DNA of 64,000 nt from NCBI GenBank assembly GCA_902591415.1, contig CACJAU010000001.1, positions 62,001 through 126,000 of the forward strand, written 5' to 3'. The translations under genes were made by a program, and so were the position numbers. The notes beneath the pieces are model-generated. The model ran no database searches and was not told the DNA's origin. It saw only the letters and a program-made list of their open reading frames with translations. Positions 7,644-17,081 of the stretch are shown piece after piece. Every line of letters starts with the position of its first letter. The first letter of the stretch is position 1. Source of the stretch: an uncultured Pelagibacteraceae bacterium. Lineage in GTDB: Bacteria > Pseudomonadota > Alphaproteobacteria > Pelagibacterales > Pelagibacteraceae.

Positions 7644-9583
7644 GATAAACACTCCTCGTAATTGTTAGATTCATTATTTGATTCTTGGCCTTGAGAGTAA
7701 ACATTTTTGGTCACATCTGTGGATGAGCCTTTGTTTACGTTCTCCGCTCTTTGAATAGATTTAGATCTGCAGTAATAAAGGCTTTTAAGACCTTTTTTCC
7801 AAGCTTGGAAATGAAGATCGTGTAAATCCCTTTTATGAATATCTGCAGGTATAAATATATTAATCGACTGGGCTTGAGAGATATGAGGTGTCCTGTCTGC
7901 ACCTAATTCTACAATCCATCTTTGATCAATTTCAAAAGCAGTTTTAAAAGTATCTTTCTCTTCTGCTGTTAAAAAATCTAAGTGAGATACTGAACCTTGG
8001 TTTGTAGTAATAGTAGACCAAACTTCGTCTGTATCTTTATTATACTTTTGTAAAATTTTTTTTAGATATTTATTTCTCACGTTAAAAGAGCCTGACAAAG
8101 TCTTATGCGTATAACTATTGGCTGCAATAGGTTCAATTCCTGGAGAAGATCCACCACAAATAATTGATATTGAAGCTGTAGGGGCAATTGCTGTTTTGTT
8201 TGAAAATCTTTCTTTCATTCCGTATTCTGCTGCATCAGGACAAGCGCCTCTTTCCTCTGCAAGACTAACTGAAGCTGCGTCTACTTTCTCTTGAATATTT
8301 TTAAATATTTTTTTGTTCCAAACTTTGCTCATAACAGAGCCAAAGGGAATATTTTTTTGCTGGAAGTAAGAATGTAAACCCATTACACCAAGTCCAACAC
8401 TTCTTTCTCTCATTGCAGAATATTTTGCATGAGCAAATTCATCTGGAGCTCTATTAATAAAATCAGTCATGACATTATCTAAAAATCTCATAACGTCTTC
8501 TATAAATTGAGGATCTTCGCTCCATTGATCGTAAGTATCAATATTTAAAGATGATAAACAACAAACTGCTGTTCTTTGATTTCCATCATTGTCTTGACCA
8601 GTTGGTAAAGTGATTTCGCTACAAAGATTAGATGTTTTAACTTTTAAACCAGCTAGCTTATGGTGTTGAGGTATTTGTCTATTAACAGTATCAATAAAAA
8701 CAATATAAGGCTCACCTGTTTCAATTCGAGCAGTTAATAATCTAATCCATAAGTTTCTTGCAGGAATAGTTGACTGAACTGTACCATCGTAAGGACTTCT
8801 TAACGCCCACTGTTCTCCGGTCTCAACGGCTCTCATAAATTCGTCTGTAACCAATACGCCATGATGTAAATTGAGTGATCTTCTATTTACATCTCCACCA
8901 GTTGGTCTTCTCATTTCAATAAACTCTTCGATTTCAGGATGATCAATTTGTAAATAACAAGCTGCGGAACCTCTTCTTAAAGAACCTTGGCTGATAGCTA
9001 AAGTTAAAGAGTCCATTACTTTAATAAATGGAATGATCCCAGAAGTTTTTCCAACTTTACCAATCTTTTCACCAATGGATCTTAAGTTGCCCCAATAACT
9101 TCCAATGCCGCCTCCTCTAGCAGCAAGCCAAACATTTTCTTCCCAAAGATTTGTTATACCTTCTAAGCTATCGTTAGCTTCGTTTAAAAAACATGAGATA
9201 GGTAAACCTCTTTCTGTGCCACCATTTGATAGAACTGGTGTTGCGGGCATAAACCATAAGTTACTTATGTAGTTATAAATTCTTTGCGCATGTAAATTAT
9301 CATCAGCATATACACTTGCCACTCTTGCAAATAAATCTTGGAAACTTTCGTTCTGACCTAAATATCTGTCTTTAAGTGTAGCTTTTCCAAAGTCAGTTAA
9401 ATTAGCATCTCTAGACCTATCGATCTTAATTGTAATGCCTCTCTCATTTTGAAATAGTTCTGTCTCACCTGATAAAGAGAATAAATCAGGTTTTTTAGGA
9501 CCATTATTTCTTTGATCATTTTGGTGCTTCTGGCTTATACTGCCGACAGCTTTCTCTATTGCCAATGATACGTTTTTATTCAT
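7634..9583 (-). CDS. nrdA: Class I ribonucleotide reductase, large (catalytic) subunit without ATP cone
   Basis: Catalytic subunit (649 aa) making deoxyribonucleotides. The substrate-site motifs are present: SCF (first redox Cys), NLCSEI (Asn, thiyl-radical Cys, Glu), AVCC (second redox Cys), the Tyr-Tyr pair in SLYYCRS that relays the radical, and the C-terminal shuttle cysteines in EECLSCQ. At 649 residues it is about 100 shorter than E. coli NrdA. The N terminus goes straight from a polar leader into the helical domain, so the ATP-cone activity switch is absent. It is followed by nrdB in an overlapping operon. A candidate regulatory palindrome lies upstream at 9617-9644. Confidence 0.95.
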   Translation of the reverse strand: MNKNVSLAIEKAVGSISQKHQNDQRNNGPKKPDLFSLSGETELFQNERGITIKIDRSRDANLTDFGKATLKDRYLGQNESFQDLFARVASVYADDNLHAQRIYNYISNLWFMPATPVLSNGGTERGLPISCFLNEANDSLEGITNLWEENVWLAARGGGIGSYWGNLRSIGEKIGKVGKTSGIIPFIKVMDSLTLAISQGSLRRGSAACYLQIDHPEIEEFIEMRRPTGGDVNRRSLNLHHGVLVTDEFMRAVETGEQWALRSPYDGTVQSTIPARNLWIRLLTARIETGEPYIVFIDTVNRQIPQHHKLAGLKVKTSNLCSEITLPTGQDNDGNQRTAVCCLSSLNIDTYDQWSEDPQFIEDVMRFLDNVMTDFINRAPDEFAHAKYSAMRERSVGLGVMGLHSYFQQKNIPFGSVMSKVWNKKIFKNIQEKVDAASVSLAEERGACPDAAEYGMKERFSNKTAIAPTASISIICGGSSPGIEPIAANSYTHKTLSGSFNVRNKYLKKILQKYNKDTDEVWSTITTNQGSVSHLDFLTAEEKDTFKTAFEIDQRWIVELGADRTPHISQAQSINIFIPADIHKRDLHDLHFQAWKKGLKSLYYCRSKSIQRAENVNKGSSTDVTKNVYSQGQESNNESNNYEECLSCQ

Positions 9584-9616
9584 ATTTTTACTTATTTACT
9601 TCGATTTATTAACAAA

Positions 9617-9644
9617 ACAACTATATGTTGTGTCACAATATAGT
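9617..9644 (-). promoter_or_regulatory. Palindromic element upstream of nrdAB, candidate NrdR site
   Basis: ACAACTATATGTTGT (9617-9631) is an inverted repeat with 5-bp arms around TATAT, similar to the NrdR-box pattern (ACA...TATAT...TGT). The same stretch also forms ACTATAT-N11-ATATAGT (9620-9626 and 9638-9644). It lies 34 bp upstream of the nrdA start in the only sizeable spacer (186 bp, shared with the divergent hexomutase gene). Canonical NrdR sites come as a pair about 31 bp apart; I see no clear second copy, so this is a candidate only. Confidence 0.4.
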
Positions 9645-9769
9645 TAATATACCATATACCATCGAAATCAATAGAACATTATAAGAACATTTAATTAATT
9701 TTGCAAGTGGAAAGTTTTGTTAATAAACATTTAATAACAAAAGCCCTTATTCTTTAGTATTTATAGTTA

Positions 9770-11212
9770 ATGAAAATCAATCCAAACGGTTTTAGAGAAT
9801 ACGACGCTAGATGGCTTTATGAAAAAGACATCGATTTAGAGGGAATCATTGATTTAGGAAAAGGACTAGGTTCTCAAATAATAAGCCGTACAAAGAAAAA
9901 AAATCCAAGAGTGATAGTAGGTCATGATTACAGGTCCTACAGTGAGTCTATTAAAAAAGCCTTAATCAATGGCTTAAACTCAACAGGCTGTCATGTAGAA
10001 GACTTAGGCTTATCACTATCACCTACTGTTTACTTCGCGCAATTTAATTTAAATTCTGATGCCATAGCAATGGTTACGGCTAGTCATAATGAAAATGGTT
10101 GGACTGGAGTAAAGATGGGTATCAAAAAAGGTTTAACCCATGCGCCTGAAGAAATGAGTGAACTAAAAGATATCACCTTAAATAAGAAGTTTGTTAATGG
10201 AAAAGGTTCGATTAAAAAAATAGATAATTTTAAAAATGTCTATTCAAATGATTTAATAAAAAAAAATAAAATCAGTAAGAAAATTAAAGCAGTTGTTGCT
10301 TGTGGCAATGGAACAGCAGGAGTTTTTGCACCTGAAATCTTAAGAGGTATTGGTTGCGAAGTGATAGAATTAGATTGTAATCTAGACTGGTCTTTTCCAA
10401 AATATAACCCTAACCCTGAAGATCTTGAAATGCTTCACGCAATAGCAAAAGCAGTAAAAGATAATAATGCTGATGTTGGCTTCGGTTTTGATGGAGATGG
10501 TGATAGATGTGGTGTAATTGACGATAAGGGAAATGAAATATACTCTGATAAAATAGGATTATTAATTGCTAGAAACTTAGCATCTAAACACCAAAACTCA
10601 AAATTCATCGTTGATGTAAAATCAACAGGTCTTTATGCTAACGATAAAGTTCTTTTAGAAAATAACTGTAAGACAATTTATTGGAAGACTGGACACTCAC
10701 ATATAAAAAGAAAAGTTAATTTAGAAAAAGCTTTAGCAGGATTTGAAAAAAGTGGTCATTTCTTTTTTAATCAACCTTTAGGTTATGGATATGATGATGG
10801 AATAAATTCAGCAATACAAGTTTGTCATTTATTAACTAATCAAAATAAGAAGATGAGTGAAATCATTAATGAGCTACCCAAAACATATCAATCTCCAACT
10901 ATGGCTCCATTCTGTAAGGATGAAGAGAAGTATAAAGTAGTAGTTGAAATGGTACAAAAAGTGGAAAATTTAAAGAAACAGAACATTAAAATAGATAATC
11001 AATCAATCACAGAAGTTTTGACTGTCAATGGAGTGAGATTTTCTTTGTCAGACGGTTCTTGGGGTTTGATTAGAGCTTCATCAAATAAACCCTCTCTTGT
11101 TGTAGTTACAGAGAGCCCGACTTCAAACGAAAGAAAAAAAAATATTTTTGATTTCATAGATAAATTATTGCAAGAAACTGGAAAAATTGGTGAATACGAT
11201 CAAAAAATTTAA
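9770..11212 (+). CDS. Phosphomannomutase/phosphoglucomutase
   Basis: Alpha-D-phosphohexomutase (480 aa) that interconverts hexose 1- and 6-phosphates and feeds nucleotide-sugar synthesis for the envelope. Four family loops are visible in order: the phosphoserine loop TASHNENGW with Ser105, the metal loop GFDGDGDRCG, the sugar-specificity loop GFEKSGHFFF and the phosphate-binding loop in the C-terminal domain (ASSNKPSLVV). The sugar-loop sequence EKSGH fits the dual-specificity PMM/PGM type (AlgC/ManB-like). The gene is divergent from nrdA. Its 3' end overlaps the TSUP gene by 4 bp. Confidence 0.9.
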   Translation: MKINPNGFREYDARWLYEKDIDLEGIIDLGKGLGSQIISRTKKKNPRVIVGHDYRSYSESIKKALINGLNSTGCHVEDLGLSLSPTVYFAQFNLNSDAIAMVTASHNENGWTGVKMGIKKGLTHAPEEMSELKDITLNKKFVNGKGSIKKIDNFKNVYSNDLIKKNKISKKIKAVVACGNGTAGVFAPEILRGIGCEVIELDCNLDWSFPKYNPNPEDLEMLHAIAKAVKDNNADVGFGFDGDGDRCGVIDDKGNEIYSDKIGLLIARNLASKHQNSKFIVDVKSTGLYANDKVLLENNCKTIYWKTGHSHIKRKVNLEKALAGFEKSGHFFFNQPLGYGYDDGINSAIQVCHLLTNQNKKMSEIINELPKTYQSPTMAPFCKDEEKYKVVVEMVQKVENLKKQNIKIDNQSITEVLTVNGVRFSLSDGSWGLIRASSNKPSLVVVTESPTSNERKKNIFDFIDKLLQETGKIGEYDQKI

Positions 11213-12039
11213 AGATTAAAATACTCGTATAAAAATTTTGTTCCAATAAATATTAAAAACATTCCAAAATATTTTGTCATCTTTTTTTTATTAATTCTAT
11301 GACTAGCTTTTGCTCCTAACCTTGCCATAAATGCTGTTATAGGAAAGAATATTAAAAATGCTGGAATATTTAAAAATCCAATACTTAAAGGTAAATTAGC
11401 CTTTAAATAATTACCTGAAACAAGAAAACCCATTGTGCCAAACAAAGCTATTATAAAACCAATTGCTGCTGCACTTCCTATTGCTTTATTTATTGGATAA
11501 CCAAAAAACTTTAAAATTGGAACGTTCATTACTGCTCCACCTATGCCCATTGGAGCTGAGACAAAGCCAGTAATTATTCCTGAGATAATTTTAGCAGGTA
11601 AGCCCATTCTTATTGAAAGATCGGACTCTTTTTCTTTTAAAAATAATAAATAAAAAGCGAGAATATAAACGACGATTGTAAAAAATAATATTAAAGGTTT
11701 AGTTTTTAAACCAGCAGCTAGAATGGTTCCAAGCATTACTCCAATAATTACAAACACTCCGTAACCCTTCACTACATTAAAATCGACTGCATTATGTTGA
11801 TGATGAGTTAAGACTGAAACAATTGAAGTTGGAATAATTATTCCAAATGAAGTACCCACCGCTAAGTGCATTAAATACTCTGGTTCGATACCAGCTGCGC
11901 CAAAAATATAAAATAAGATTGGTACAGTAATTAACCCTCCTCCAATACCAAATAAACCTGCAGCAAAACCAGCAGGAATAGCTGTGATGACCATTATTAA
12001 AATTAAATAGAGAGTTTCGGGTTGAAAAAGAATGTCCAA
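11209..12039 (-). CDS. TSUP (TauE/SafE) family transporter, possible sulfite/organosulfonate exporter
   Basis: Inner-membrane protein (276 aa) of the TauE/SafE family with seven to eight hydrophobic segments. The family glycine-rich repeats are visible, GLFGIGGGLITVP near residue 28 and APMGIGGAVMNVP near residue 165, one per half of the internally duplicated fold. Members export sulfite or sulfoacetate, or import sulfur compounds. Given taurine-uptake genes at 42-46 kb, sulfite export is a reasonable guess but not shown by sequence. It is downstream of dusA by 2 bp and probably cotranscribed with rpoZ and dusA. Confidence 0.85.
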   Translation of the reverse strand: MDILFQPETLYLILIMVITAIPAGFAAGLFGIGGGLITVPILFYIFGAAGIEPEYLMHLAVGTSFGIIIPTSIVSVLTHHQHNAVDFNVVKGYGVFVIIGVMLGTILAAGLKTKPLILFFTIVVYILAFYLLFLKEKESDLSIRMGLPAKIISGIITGFVSAPMGIGGAVMNVPILKFFGYPINKAIGSAAAIGFIIALFGTMGFLVSGNYLKANLPLSIGFLNIPAFLIFFPITAFMARLGAKASHRINKKKMTKYFGMFLIFIGTKFLYEYFNL

Positions 12040-12041
12040 AA

Positions 12042-13025
12042 TTATCTTTCTAAAGATACAGGATTTGTTTTTTTAACCTGGTCCATTATATGATTAACCT
12101 TTTGAAGATCAGCATCTCTGATGCACATATTTTTAGAAAGATATTGTTTCCATGTTTTAGAACCGTTTTGCCCATGAAATAACCCAACAGTGTGTCTCAT
12201 TATATGATTTAATTGTACACCTTTTGAGGTTTCTTCTTGAATGTATGGAATTAATTTTTCCATAACATCACTTCTTGTAGGAACATTTTCATTATTAAAA
12301 ATATCTCTTTCAATATCAGCTAAAAAATATGGTGAATGATAAATGGCTCTCCCAATCATAGCGCCATCTACTTTTAATAAATGATGTTTAATATCTTCTG
12401 TAGTTTTAATTCCACCATTAATAATTATTTCATCATTTTTAAAATGTTCTTTTAAATGATAAACAAATTCATATTTAAGTGGTGGAATATTTAGATTTTC
12501 TTTTGGGCTTAATTTTTTAAGTAAAGCTTTTCTCGCATGGATAATAAATTTTTTTGATCCTGCATTTTTAGTTGTTTGAATAAAAGATTTTAAAAACTCA
12601 AAATTTTCAACATCATTATAACCAATTCTTGTTTTAATTGTTACTGGTAGCTTTGTAGCTTTTGACATTGCTTCAATACATTTTGCTACGAGATCTGGTT
12701 CTTGCATTAAACAAGCACCAAATTTATTTTTTTGAACTTTTTTACTAGGGCAACCTAAGTTCAAATTAATTTCTTTATATCCGTAATCTTCTGAAATTTT
12801 ACAAGCCTCTGCAAGTTCATCAGGATTTGAACCTCCAACTTGTAAGGTAACGGGATTAGATATTTTTTTAAAAGATAATAATTTATCTCTATTCCCTCTT
12901 ATGATTGCATTAGCTACAATCATTTCAGAATATAAATGAATATTTTTACTGATAAGACTTAAAAAATATATTTCATGTTTATCAGTGCAATCCATCATTG
13001 GTGCAACTGAAACAGTTTTTTTCAT
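12042..13025 (-). CDS. dusA: tRNA-dihydrouridine synthase
   Basis: FMN-dependent enzyme (327 aa) that reduces uridines in the tRNA D-loop. The TIM-barrel start VAPMMDCTD, the LNLGCPS motif and the catalytic cysteine in KFGACLM are visible, followed by KTRIGY and the FMN phosphate loop INGGI near residue 200. C-terminal motifs such as MRHTVGLFHG match the DusA subfamily, which modifies U20/U20a. It sits between rpoZ (3 bp upstream) and the TSUP gene (2 bp downstream). Confidence 0.92.
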   Translation of the reverse strand: MKKTVSVAPMMDCTDKHEIYFLSLISKNIHLYSEMIVANAIIRGNRDKLLSFKKISNPVTLQVGGSNPDELAEACKISEDYGYKEINLNLGCPSKKVQKNKFGACLMQEPDLVAKCIEAMSKATKLPVTIKTRIGYNDVENFEFLKSFIQTTKNAGSKKFIIHARKALLKKLSPKENLNIPPLKYEFVYHLKEHFKNDEIIINGGIKTTEDIKHHLLKVDGAMIGRAIYHSPYFLADIERDIFNNENVPTRSDVMEKLIPYIQEETSKGVQLNHIMRHTVGLFHGQNGSKTWKQYLSKNMCIRDADLQKVNHIMDQVKKTNPVSLER

Positions 13026-13028
13026 GGT

Positions 13029-13529
13029 TTACTCTGGTTTATTTTCTTCTTCTACAGGAGCTTCTTCACTCAACTCAAGTGGAGCTTCTTCAGTTTCTAA
13101 ATTTTCTTCTTTAATTTCAGGTTGTTCAGCTTTTAATTCTGATAAAGCTTCATCAGCTAAGCTAGGTTTTTTAACTTCTGGAATTCTTCTAGTTCTTTTT
13201 GATGGTAGAATTGCTACACCGCTTTTTGAGACTTGACCTTTGTATAAATTTTCAAAATCATCGTTAGTCTCTTCTTCTGTTTCTTCTTGTTGCTCAATTT
13301 CGTCTGGCTCTTTTCTAAGTCTTTTAATAGCGCTGGCTTCAACTTCTTTAACGTCAATTTTTCCATCACCGATTTCTCTTAGTGAGATAATTGTTCTCTT
13401 GTCGTTATCCTCTTCAACAAGCATTGGAGATCCAGCATTTAATTGTACAGTTCTCTCTTTAGCTAAAAGCACTAAATCATATTGATTTTCAACTTTTTCT
13501 AAGCAGTCTTCTACGGTAATTCTTGCCAT
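13029..13529 (-). CDS. rpoZ: RNA polymerase omega subunit with acidic C-terminal extension
   Basis: The first 75 residues match omega, starting MARITVEDCLEKVENQYDLV, with the helix that carries the conserved ARQL-like segment (AKERTVQL) and a conserved second half (TIISLREIGDGKI). Omega helps assemble and stabilise RNA polymerase and can form part of the ppGpp site. The protein is 166 aa, against about 90 in E. coli. The extra C-terminal half is very rich in Glu, Pro and Lys and looks disordered. Longer acidic omegas are common in alphaproteobacteria. Confidence 0.93.
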   Translation of the reverse strand: MARITVEDCLEKVENQYDLVLLAKERTVQLNAGSPMLVEEDNDKRTIISLREIGDGKIDVKEVEASAIKRLRKEPDEIEQQEETEEETNDDFENLYKGQVSKSGVAILPSKRTRRIPEVKKPSLADEALSELKAEQPEIKEENLETEEAPLELSEEAPVEEENKPE

Positions 13530-13569
13530 GATGGTTGTTATTTATTCAATTAGGTTTAATAAATCAAGC

Positions 13570-14787
13570 TTAATTTGACAACCTTACAGGTTCTATTGTT
13601 TTCCTAATTATAATTAATAAAGCTAATGAAATTACAACGTAACTAGCTCCTAAGAAAGCGATATTTTCTATAGTAAATCCATTATCAATCAACAAGCCAA
13701 AAACTGCTGTACCGAAGGCAGTTGAAAAAACCATTAATGCAGTTGTTAAAGCTTTAATGCTTCCAATAAATTTTACTCCATATATCTCCGCCCATGTAGA
13801 AGATCCCAATATATTTGCTAAGCCGTTAGATACTCCAATTAATCCAAGGAATACATAAGCAAATATTTCATGATTAAAATAAAATAAAGTAATCATGGCA
13901 AATAATAATGGCATGTTCATATACATAATAAGTTTTCTTCCTGTAAATTTATCTACTAAAAATCCTGAAACAAATAGTGTGGCTATCGATGTTATTGAAT
14001 AAACCATAAATGCTTTAGGTATTGTATATATAGCCCACATTTTTGAGTCAGAAATAAAAGATTGATAAACAAAAACTCCTGTAGCGATCCAAGGCATCGC
14101 AAGCATGTTTAAAGATACAATATAAAATCTATAATCTTTTAAAACATCTCTTCTTCTCCAGCTTTTAATTTTAAGTTTTTTATTACCAGGATTAGGATCT
14201 GCCTCTCTTGAGTCTAGTTTTATCGACTTAATTGTATTTAAAATTACAAAAGGCAAAAATAGAATTATTAGTATTGAAATTCCTTGCCAGACAGTTCTCC
14301 ACGAATAAATAAGGAAAAAATAAGTTATAAGAACTGGTAAAATAAATTCTGCTGTAGATAAACCAAACCAAATTGTACTTAAAGCCTTTCCTCTAGATCT
14401 TTCGAAAAATCTGGAAATGGTTGTTGTAGAAGTATGACTCATTAAACCTTGTCCAGAAAATCTCATTAAGAAAATTCCAATCGCTAAAAGGTAAATATTA
14501 TTTATAAATGAAAAAAATAATGAAGAGGCAAATAATAATATAATTACAAATAATGAATAATTTAAAATTCTATAATCATCTATTTTTTTTCCAACCCAAA
14601 TAAGAAGCAAACTTGAAAAAATAGTTGCACTTGCATAGATACTACCAAATTGACCATGAGTAATACCAAGTTCATTTCTTATCGGTGCGTTAAACAATCC
14701 CAAAAAAAAGCTCTGTCCAAAACTAGAAAAAAATGTAAATATAAATCCAAATATAATTACTTTTTTATTTAACGTGAGGTTAATCAT
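13570..14787 (-). CDS. Major facilitator superfamily transporter
   Basis: Polytopic inner-membrane protein (405 aa) with about twelve hydrophobic segments in two halves separated by a basic cytoplasmic loop (residues about 190-215, with KSWRRRDVL). The MFS motif between helices 2 and 3 is recognisable as WVGKKIDDYR, and its second-half counterpart as FLVDKFTGRKL. Substrate cannot be read from sequence; there is no clear symbol. It lies 40 bp upstream of rpoZ on the same strand and starts 2 bp from the divergent dehydrogenase gene. Confidence 0.85.
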   Translation of the reverse strand: MINLTLNKKVIIFGFIFTFFSSFGQSFFLGLFNAPIRNELGITHGQFGSIYASATIFSSLLLIWVGKKIDDYRILNYSLFVIILLFASSLFFSFINNIYLLAIGIFLMRFSGQGLMSHTSTTTISRFFERSRGKALSTIWFGLSTAEFILPVLITYFFLIYSWRTVWQGISILIILFLPFVILNTIKSIKLDSREADPNPGNKKLKIKSWRRRDVLKDYRFYIVSLNMLAMPWIATGVFVYQSFISDSKMWAIYTIPKAFMVYSITSIATLFVSGFLVDKFTGRKLIMYMNMPLLFAMITLFYFNHEIFAYVFLGLIGVSNGLANILGSSTWAEIYGVKFIGSIKALTTALMVFSTAFGTAVFGLLIDNGFTIENIAFLGASYVVISLALLIIIRKTIEPVRLSN

Positions 14788-14789
14788 TA

Positions 14790-15659
14790 ATGAGTTGTAA
14801 AGTTTCTTTCATAGGTCTTGGTGTAATGGGTTATCCCATGGCTGGTTATATATCAAAAGCTGGTCACAATGTAACCGTTTATAATCGTACTAAAGCTAAA
14901 GCTGAGAAGTGGGCAAAAGAATATAATGGTAATGTTGCAGATACTCCTATGGATGCTGCAAAAGATAGTGACTTTATTTTTACATGTGTTGGTAACGATA
15001 ATGATTTAAGAGAAGTCACATTAGGTGACAAAGGATTATTTAAAACCGCAAAAAAAGGTTCAATATATATAGATAATACTACTGCCTCAGCAAACATTGC
15101 TAGAGAGTTATATAAAGAAGCAAAAGAAAAAGATTTTGATTTCTTAGATGCTCCCATTTCGGGTGGACAAGCTGGAGCCGAAGGTGGAATTTTAACTGTA
15201 ATGGTTGGGGGAGACGAAGCTCCATTTAAAAAAGCAGAACCAATTATTGATTGTTATAGTAAGAAAATAAAATTACTTGGTCCGTCTGGAAGTGGCCAGT
15301 TGACTAAGATGGTTAATCAGATTTGTATTGCAGGACTTGTGCAGGGTTTGTCAGAGGCAATAAACTTTGGAATGAACGCAGGATTAAATATGCATGATGT
15401 AATTGAAGTTATTTCAAAAGGTGCTGCTCAGTCTTGGCAGATGGAAAATAGACACAAAACAATGATTGAAGATAAGTTTGACTATGGATTTGCTGTTGAC
15501 TGGATGAGAAAAGATTTAAAAATTGCAATGGATGAAGCTAAAAAAAATAATTCACCCTTACCTATCACAAAAATAATTGATGAATATTATGCTGAAGTTC
15601 AAAAAATGGGTGGTCAGAGATGGGACACTTCAAGCTTAATTAAAAGATTTAGAAAATAA
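14790..15659 (+). CDS. Beta-hydroxyacid dehydrogenase (3-hydroxyisobutyrate dehydrogenase family)
   Basis: NAD(P)-dependent oxidoreductase (289 aa) of the 3-hydroxyisobutyrate/tartronate semialdehyde/glyoxylate reductase group. The N-terminal Rossmann motif FIGLGVMGYPMAG, the NRT that follows strand 2, the substrate-binding DAPISGGQAGAEGG and the catalytic Lys in KMVNQ (near residue 173) are all visible. Exact substrate is open; valine catabolism and glyoxylate/succinic-semialdehyde reduction are possible. It is directly followed, with no gap, by an FMN-binding oxidase-family gene. Confidence 0.88.
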   Translation: MSCKVSFIGLGVMGYPMAGYISKAGHNVTVYNRTKAKAEKWAKEYNGNVADTPMDAAKDSDFIFTCVGNDNDLREVTLGDKGLFKTAKKGSIYIDNTTASANIARELYKEAKEKDFDFLDAPISGGQAGAEGGILTVMVGGDEAPFKKAEPIIDCYSKKIKLLGPSGSGQLTKMVNQICIAGLVQGLSEAINFGMNAGLNMHDVIEVISKGAAQSWQMENRHKTMIEDKFDYGFAVDWMRKDLKIAMDEAKKNNSPLPITKIIDEYYAEVQKMGGQRWDTSSLIKRFRK

Positions 15660-16271
15660 GTGTCACAAGAAGTTGTTAGTTATTACGAGGATTTCAACGA
15701 GATTGAAAAAAAAATTTGGGATCTATTAAATAATGCTGTAACTGATCGATCTTCTGAGTTCAGAACACCTGTATTTATTTGTGGTAATGATAATGATTTA
15801 GATGGAAGAGTTGTTGTATTAAGAAAAGCTGATAAAAAAAATAGCTTTATTCAGTATCATAGTGACATTAGATCATCAAAAATCGAAAAGATAAAAAAAA
15901 ATCCAAACTGTTCAATTTTGTTTTACGGAAAACAAGAGAAGATTCAGCTAAGATTAAAAACTGAATGCAAAGTTCATTTTAGCGATGATATTACAAAAGA
16001 GTCTTGGGATAAAACAGGTCATATCAGTAGAAAATGCTATCTGGTTACCAATGGACCAGGAACTGAATCAGATAAACCAACTTCAGGTCTAGAAAATAAA
16101 TTTGATAACTTCAACTACACTAAAGAAGAAAGTGAAGCAGGTTATAAAAACTTTTGCGTTATTAGATGTAAAGTAAAAAGTATCGAGTGGTTATATTTAG
16201 CTGCTAAAGGTCATCGAAGAGCTTTAATTGATTTGAATGGATCTAAAAAATTTACTTGGTTAGTTCCCTAG
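15660..16271 (+). CDS. Pyridoxamine 5'-phosphate oxidase-family flavoprotein
   Basis: A 203-residue split-barrel FMN-binding protein. Recognisable are the strand with GRVVVLRKAD, the FMN-contacting HSDIRSSKIEKI segment, the CSILFYGKQEKIQLR strand and a C-terminal part with EWLYLAAKGHRRA. This pattern resembles the PNPOx-related group (Alr4036-like) rather than bona fide PdxH, which ends in a different substrate-binding motif, so vitamin B6 synthesis is not assured. The start is GTG right after the TAA of the upstream dehydrogenase. It overlaps the lyase-like gene by 12 bp at the 3' end. Confidence 0.75.
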   Translation: MSQEVVSYYEDFNEIEKKIWDLLNNAVTDRSSEFRTPVFICGNDNDLDGRVVVLRKADKKNSFIQYHSDIRSSKIEKIKKNPNCSILFYGKQEKIQLRLKTECKVHFSDDITKESWDKTGHISRKCYLVTNGPGTESDKPTSGLENKFDNFNYTKEESEAGYKNFCVIRCKVKSIEWLYLAAKGHRRALIDLNGSKKFTWLVP

Positions 16272-17081
16272 GTTTTTTGTTACTTTTTCTTTTGTAGAGC
16301 CTAAATTAACTTCGTCAAAGTAGACAACCATATTTGGATACGGTTTTTCTCCATGTTCCCTCTTCCAACCGCTGACAAATGTCTGATAAATTCCAAAATC
16401 TAATCCAACACCTCTTTTGGTATATGGTGTAATATTTTTTATATTCTCTGAATTTAAAACTAATTTATTATTAATCCAAACCTTTATAAAGCCATTTTCC
16501 TCTCTTGAATATCGAGCATTGATAAGTACGTCTGTCCATTTTCCCTTCATATCATTTATCTTTATTGCTTTTTTCATCTCAACATACTCACCACTCCACA
16601 TTCTTCCAACTTCTAACCATTCTCCACTTCTATCTGTCACCATAAGAATAGGCTTCCAACCTTTTTCATAAAGTTGGGCAAAAGTAGTTCTAACTGGAGC
16701 TACTGATTGATAATCATTTGGTAAATAAATAGATGCGGAATACCAGTGATCTTTTTTACCCATTTGATGTTTTTTAAATTGTAGCTCAGTTCTTTGTCTA
16801 TCTTTTTTACAATCATCGTGTCCACTGTCTTTACCGCAATCACCTAATCTTACTTCAAATCTGTAAGATTTTTTTCCAGATCTCACAGGATGACCATCTT
16901 TGCTATTAACTAAATTTAGAGAATATTTTTTTTTATGAGAGATAGTTTTCTTTTTCACCTCAGTATTAGAAACATCTTTGCTATTTTTGGCTTCAAGATT
17001 TGTGAAGCCTAAACATAAAATAGCAATCAAAAAAAAACTATTTCTTATACTTTTTAAAATTTTCAACATAGTCTCGTGCAT
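16260..17081 (-). CDS. Secreted polysaccharide lyase-like protein (heparin lyase I fold)
   Basis: A 273-residue exported protein with a signal peptide (hydrophobic stretch FFLIAILCLGF, about residues 17-27). The body resembles the Pfam polysaccharide lyase family of the heparin lyase I/jelly-roll type: an RTELQF strand, the HWYSASIYLP strand and the later WTDVLINARYS and YFDEVNLG strands. Such proteins bind or cleave acidic polysaccharides in the periplasm. A downstream ATG at 17069 would give a tidier signal peptide. Its 5' end overlaps the gamma-carbonic-anhydrase-like gene by 44 bp (32 bp with the shorter start). Catalytic status is not provable by eye. Confidence 0.7.
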   Translation of the reverse strand: MHETMLKILKSIRNSFFLIAILCLGFTNLEAKNSKDVSNTEVKKKTISHKKKYSLNLVNSKDGHPVRSGKKSYRFEVRLGDCGKDSGHDDCKKDRQRTELQFKKHQMGKKDHWYSASIYLPNDYQSVAPVRTTFAQLYEKGWKPILMVTDRSGEWLEVGRMWSGEYVEMKKAIKINDMKGKWTDVLINARYSREENGFIKVWINNKLVLNSENIKNITPYTKRGVGLDFGIYQTFVSGWKREHGEKPYPNMVVYFDEVNLGSTKEKVTKNLGN

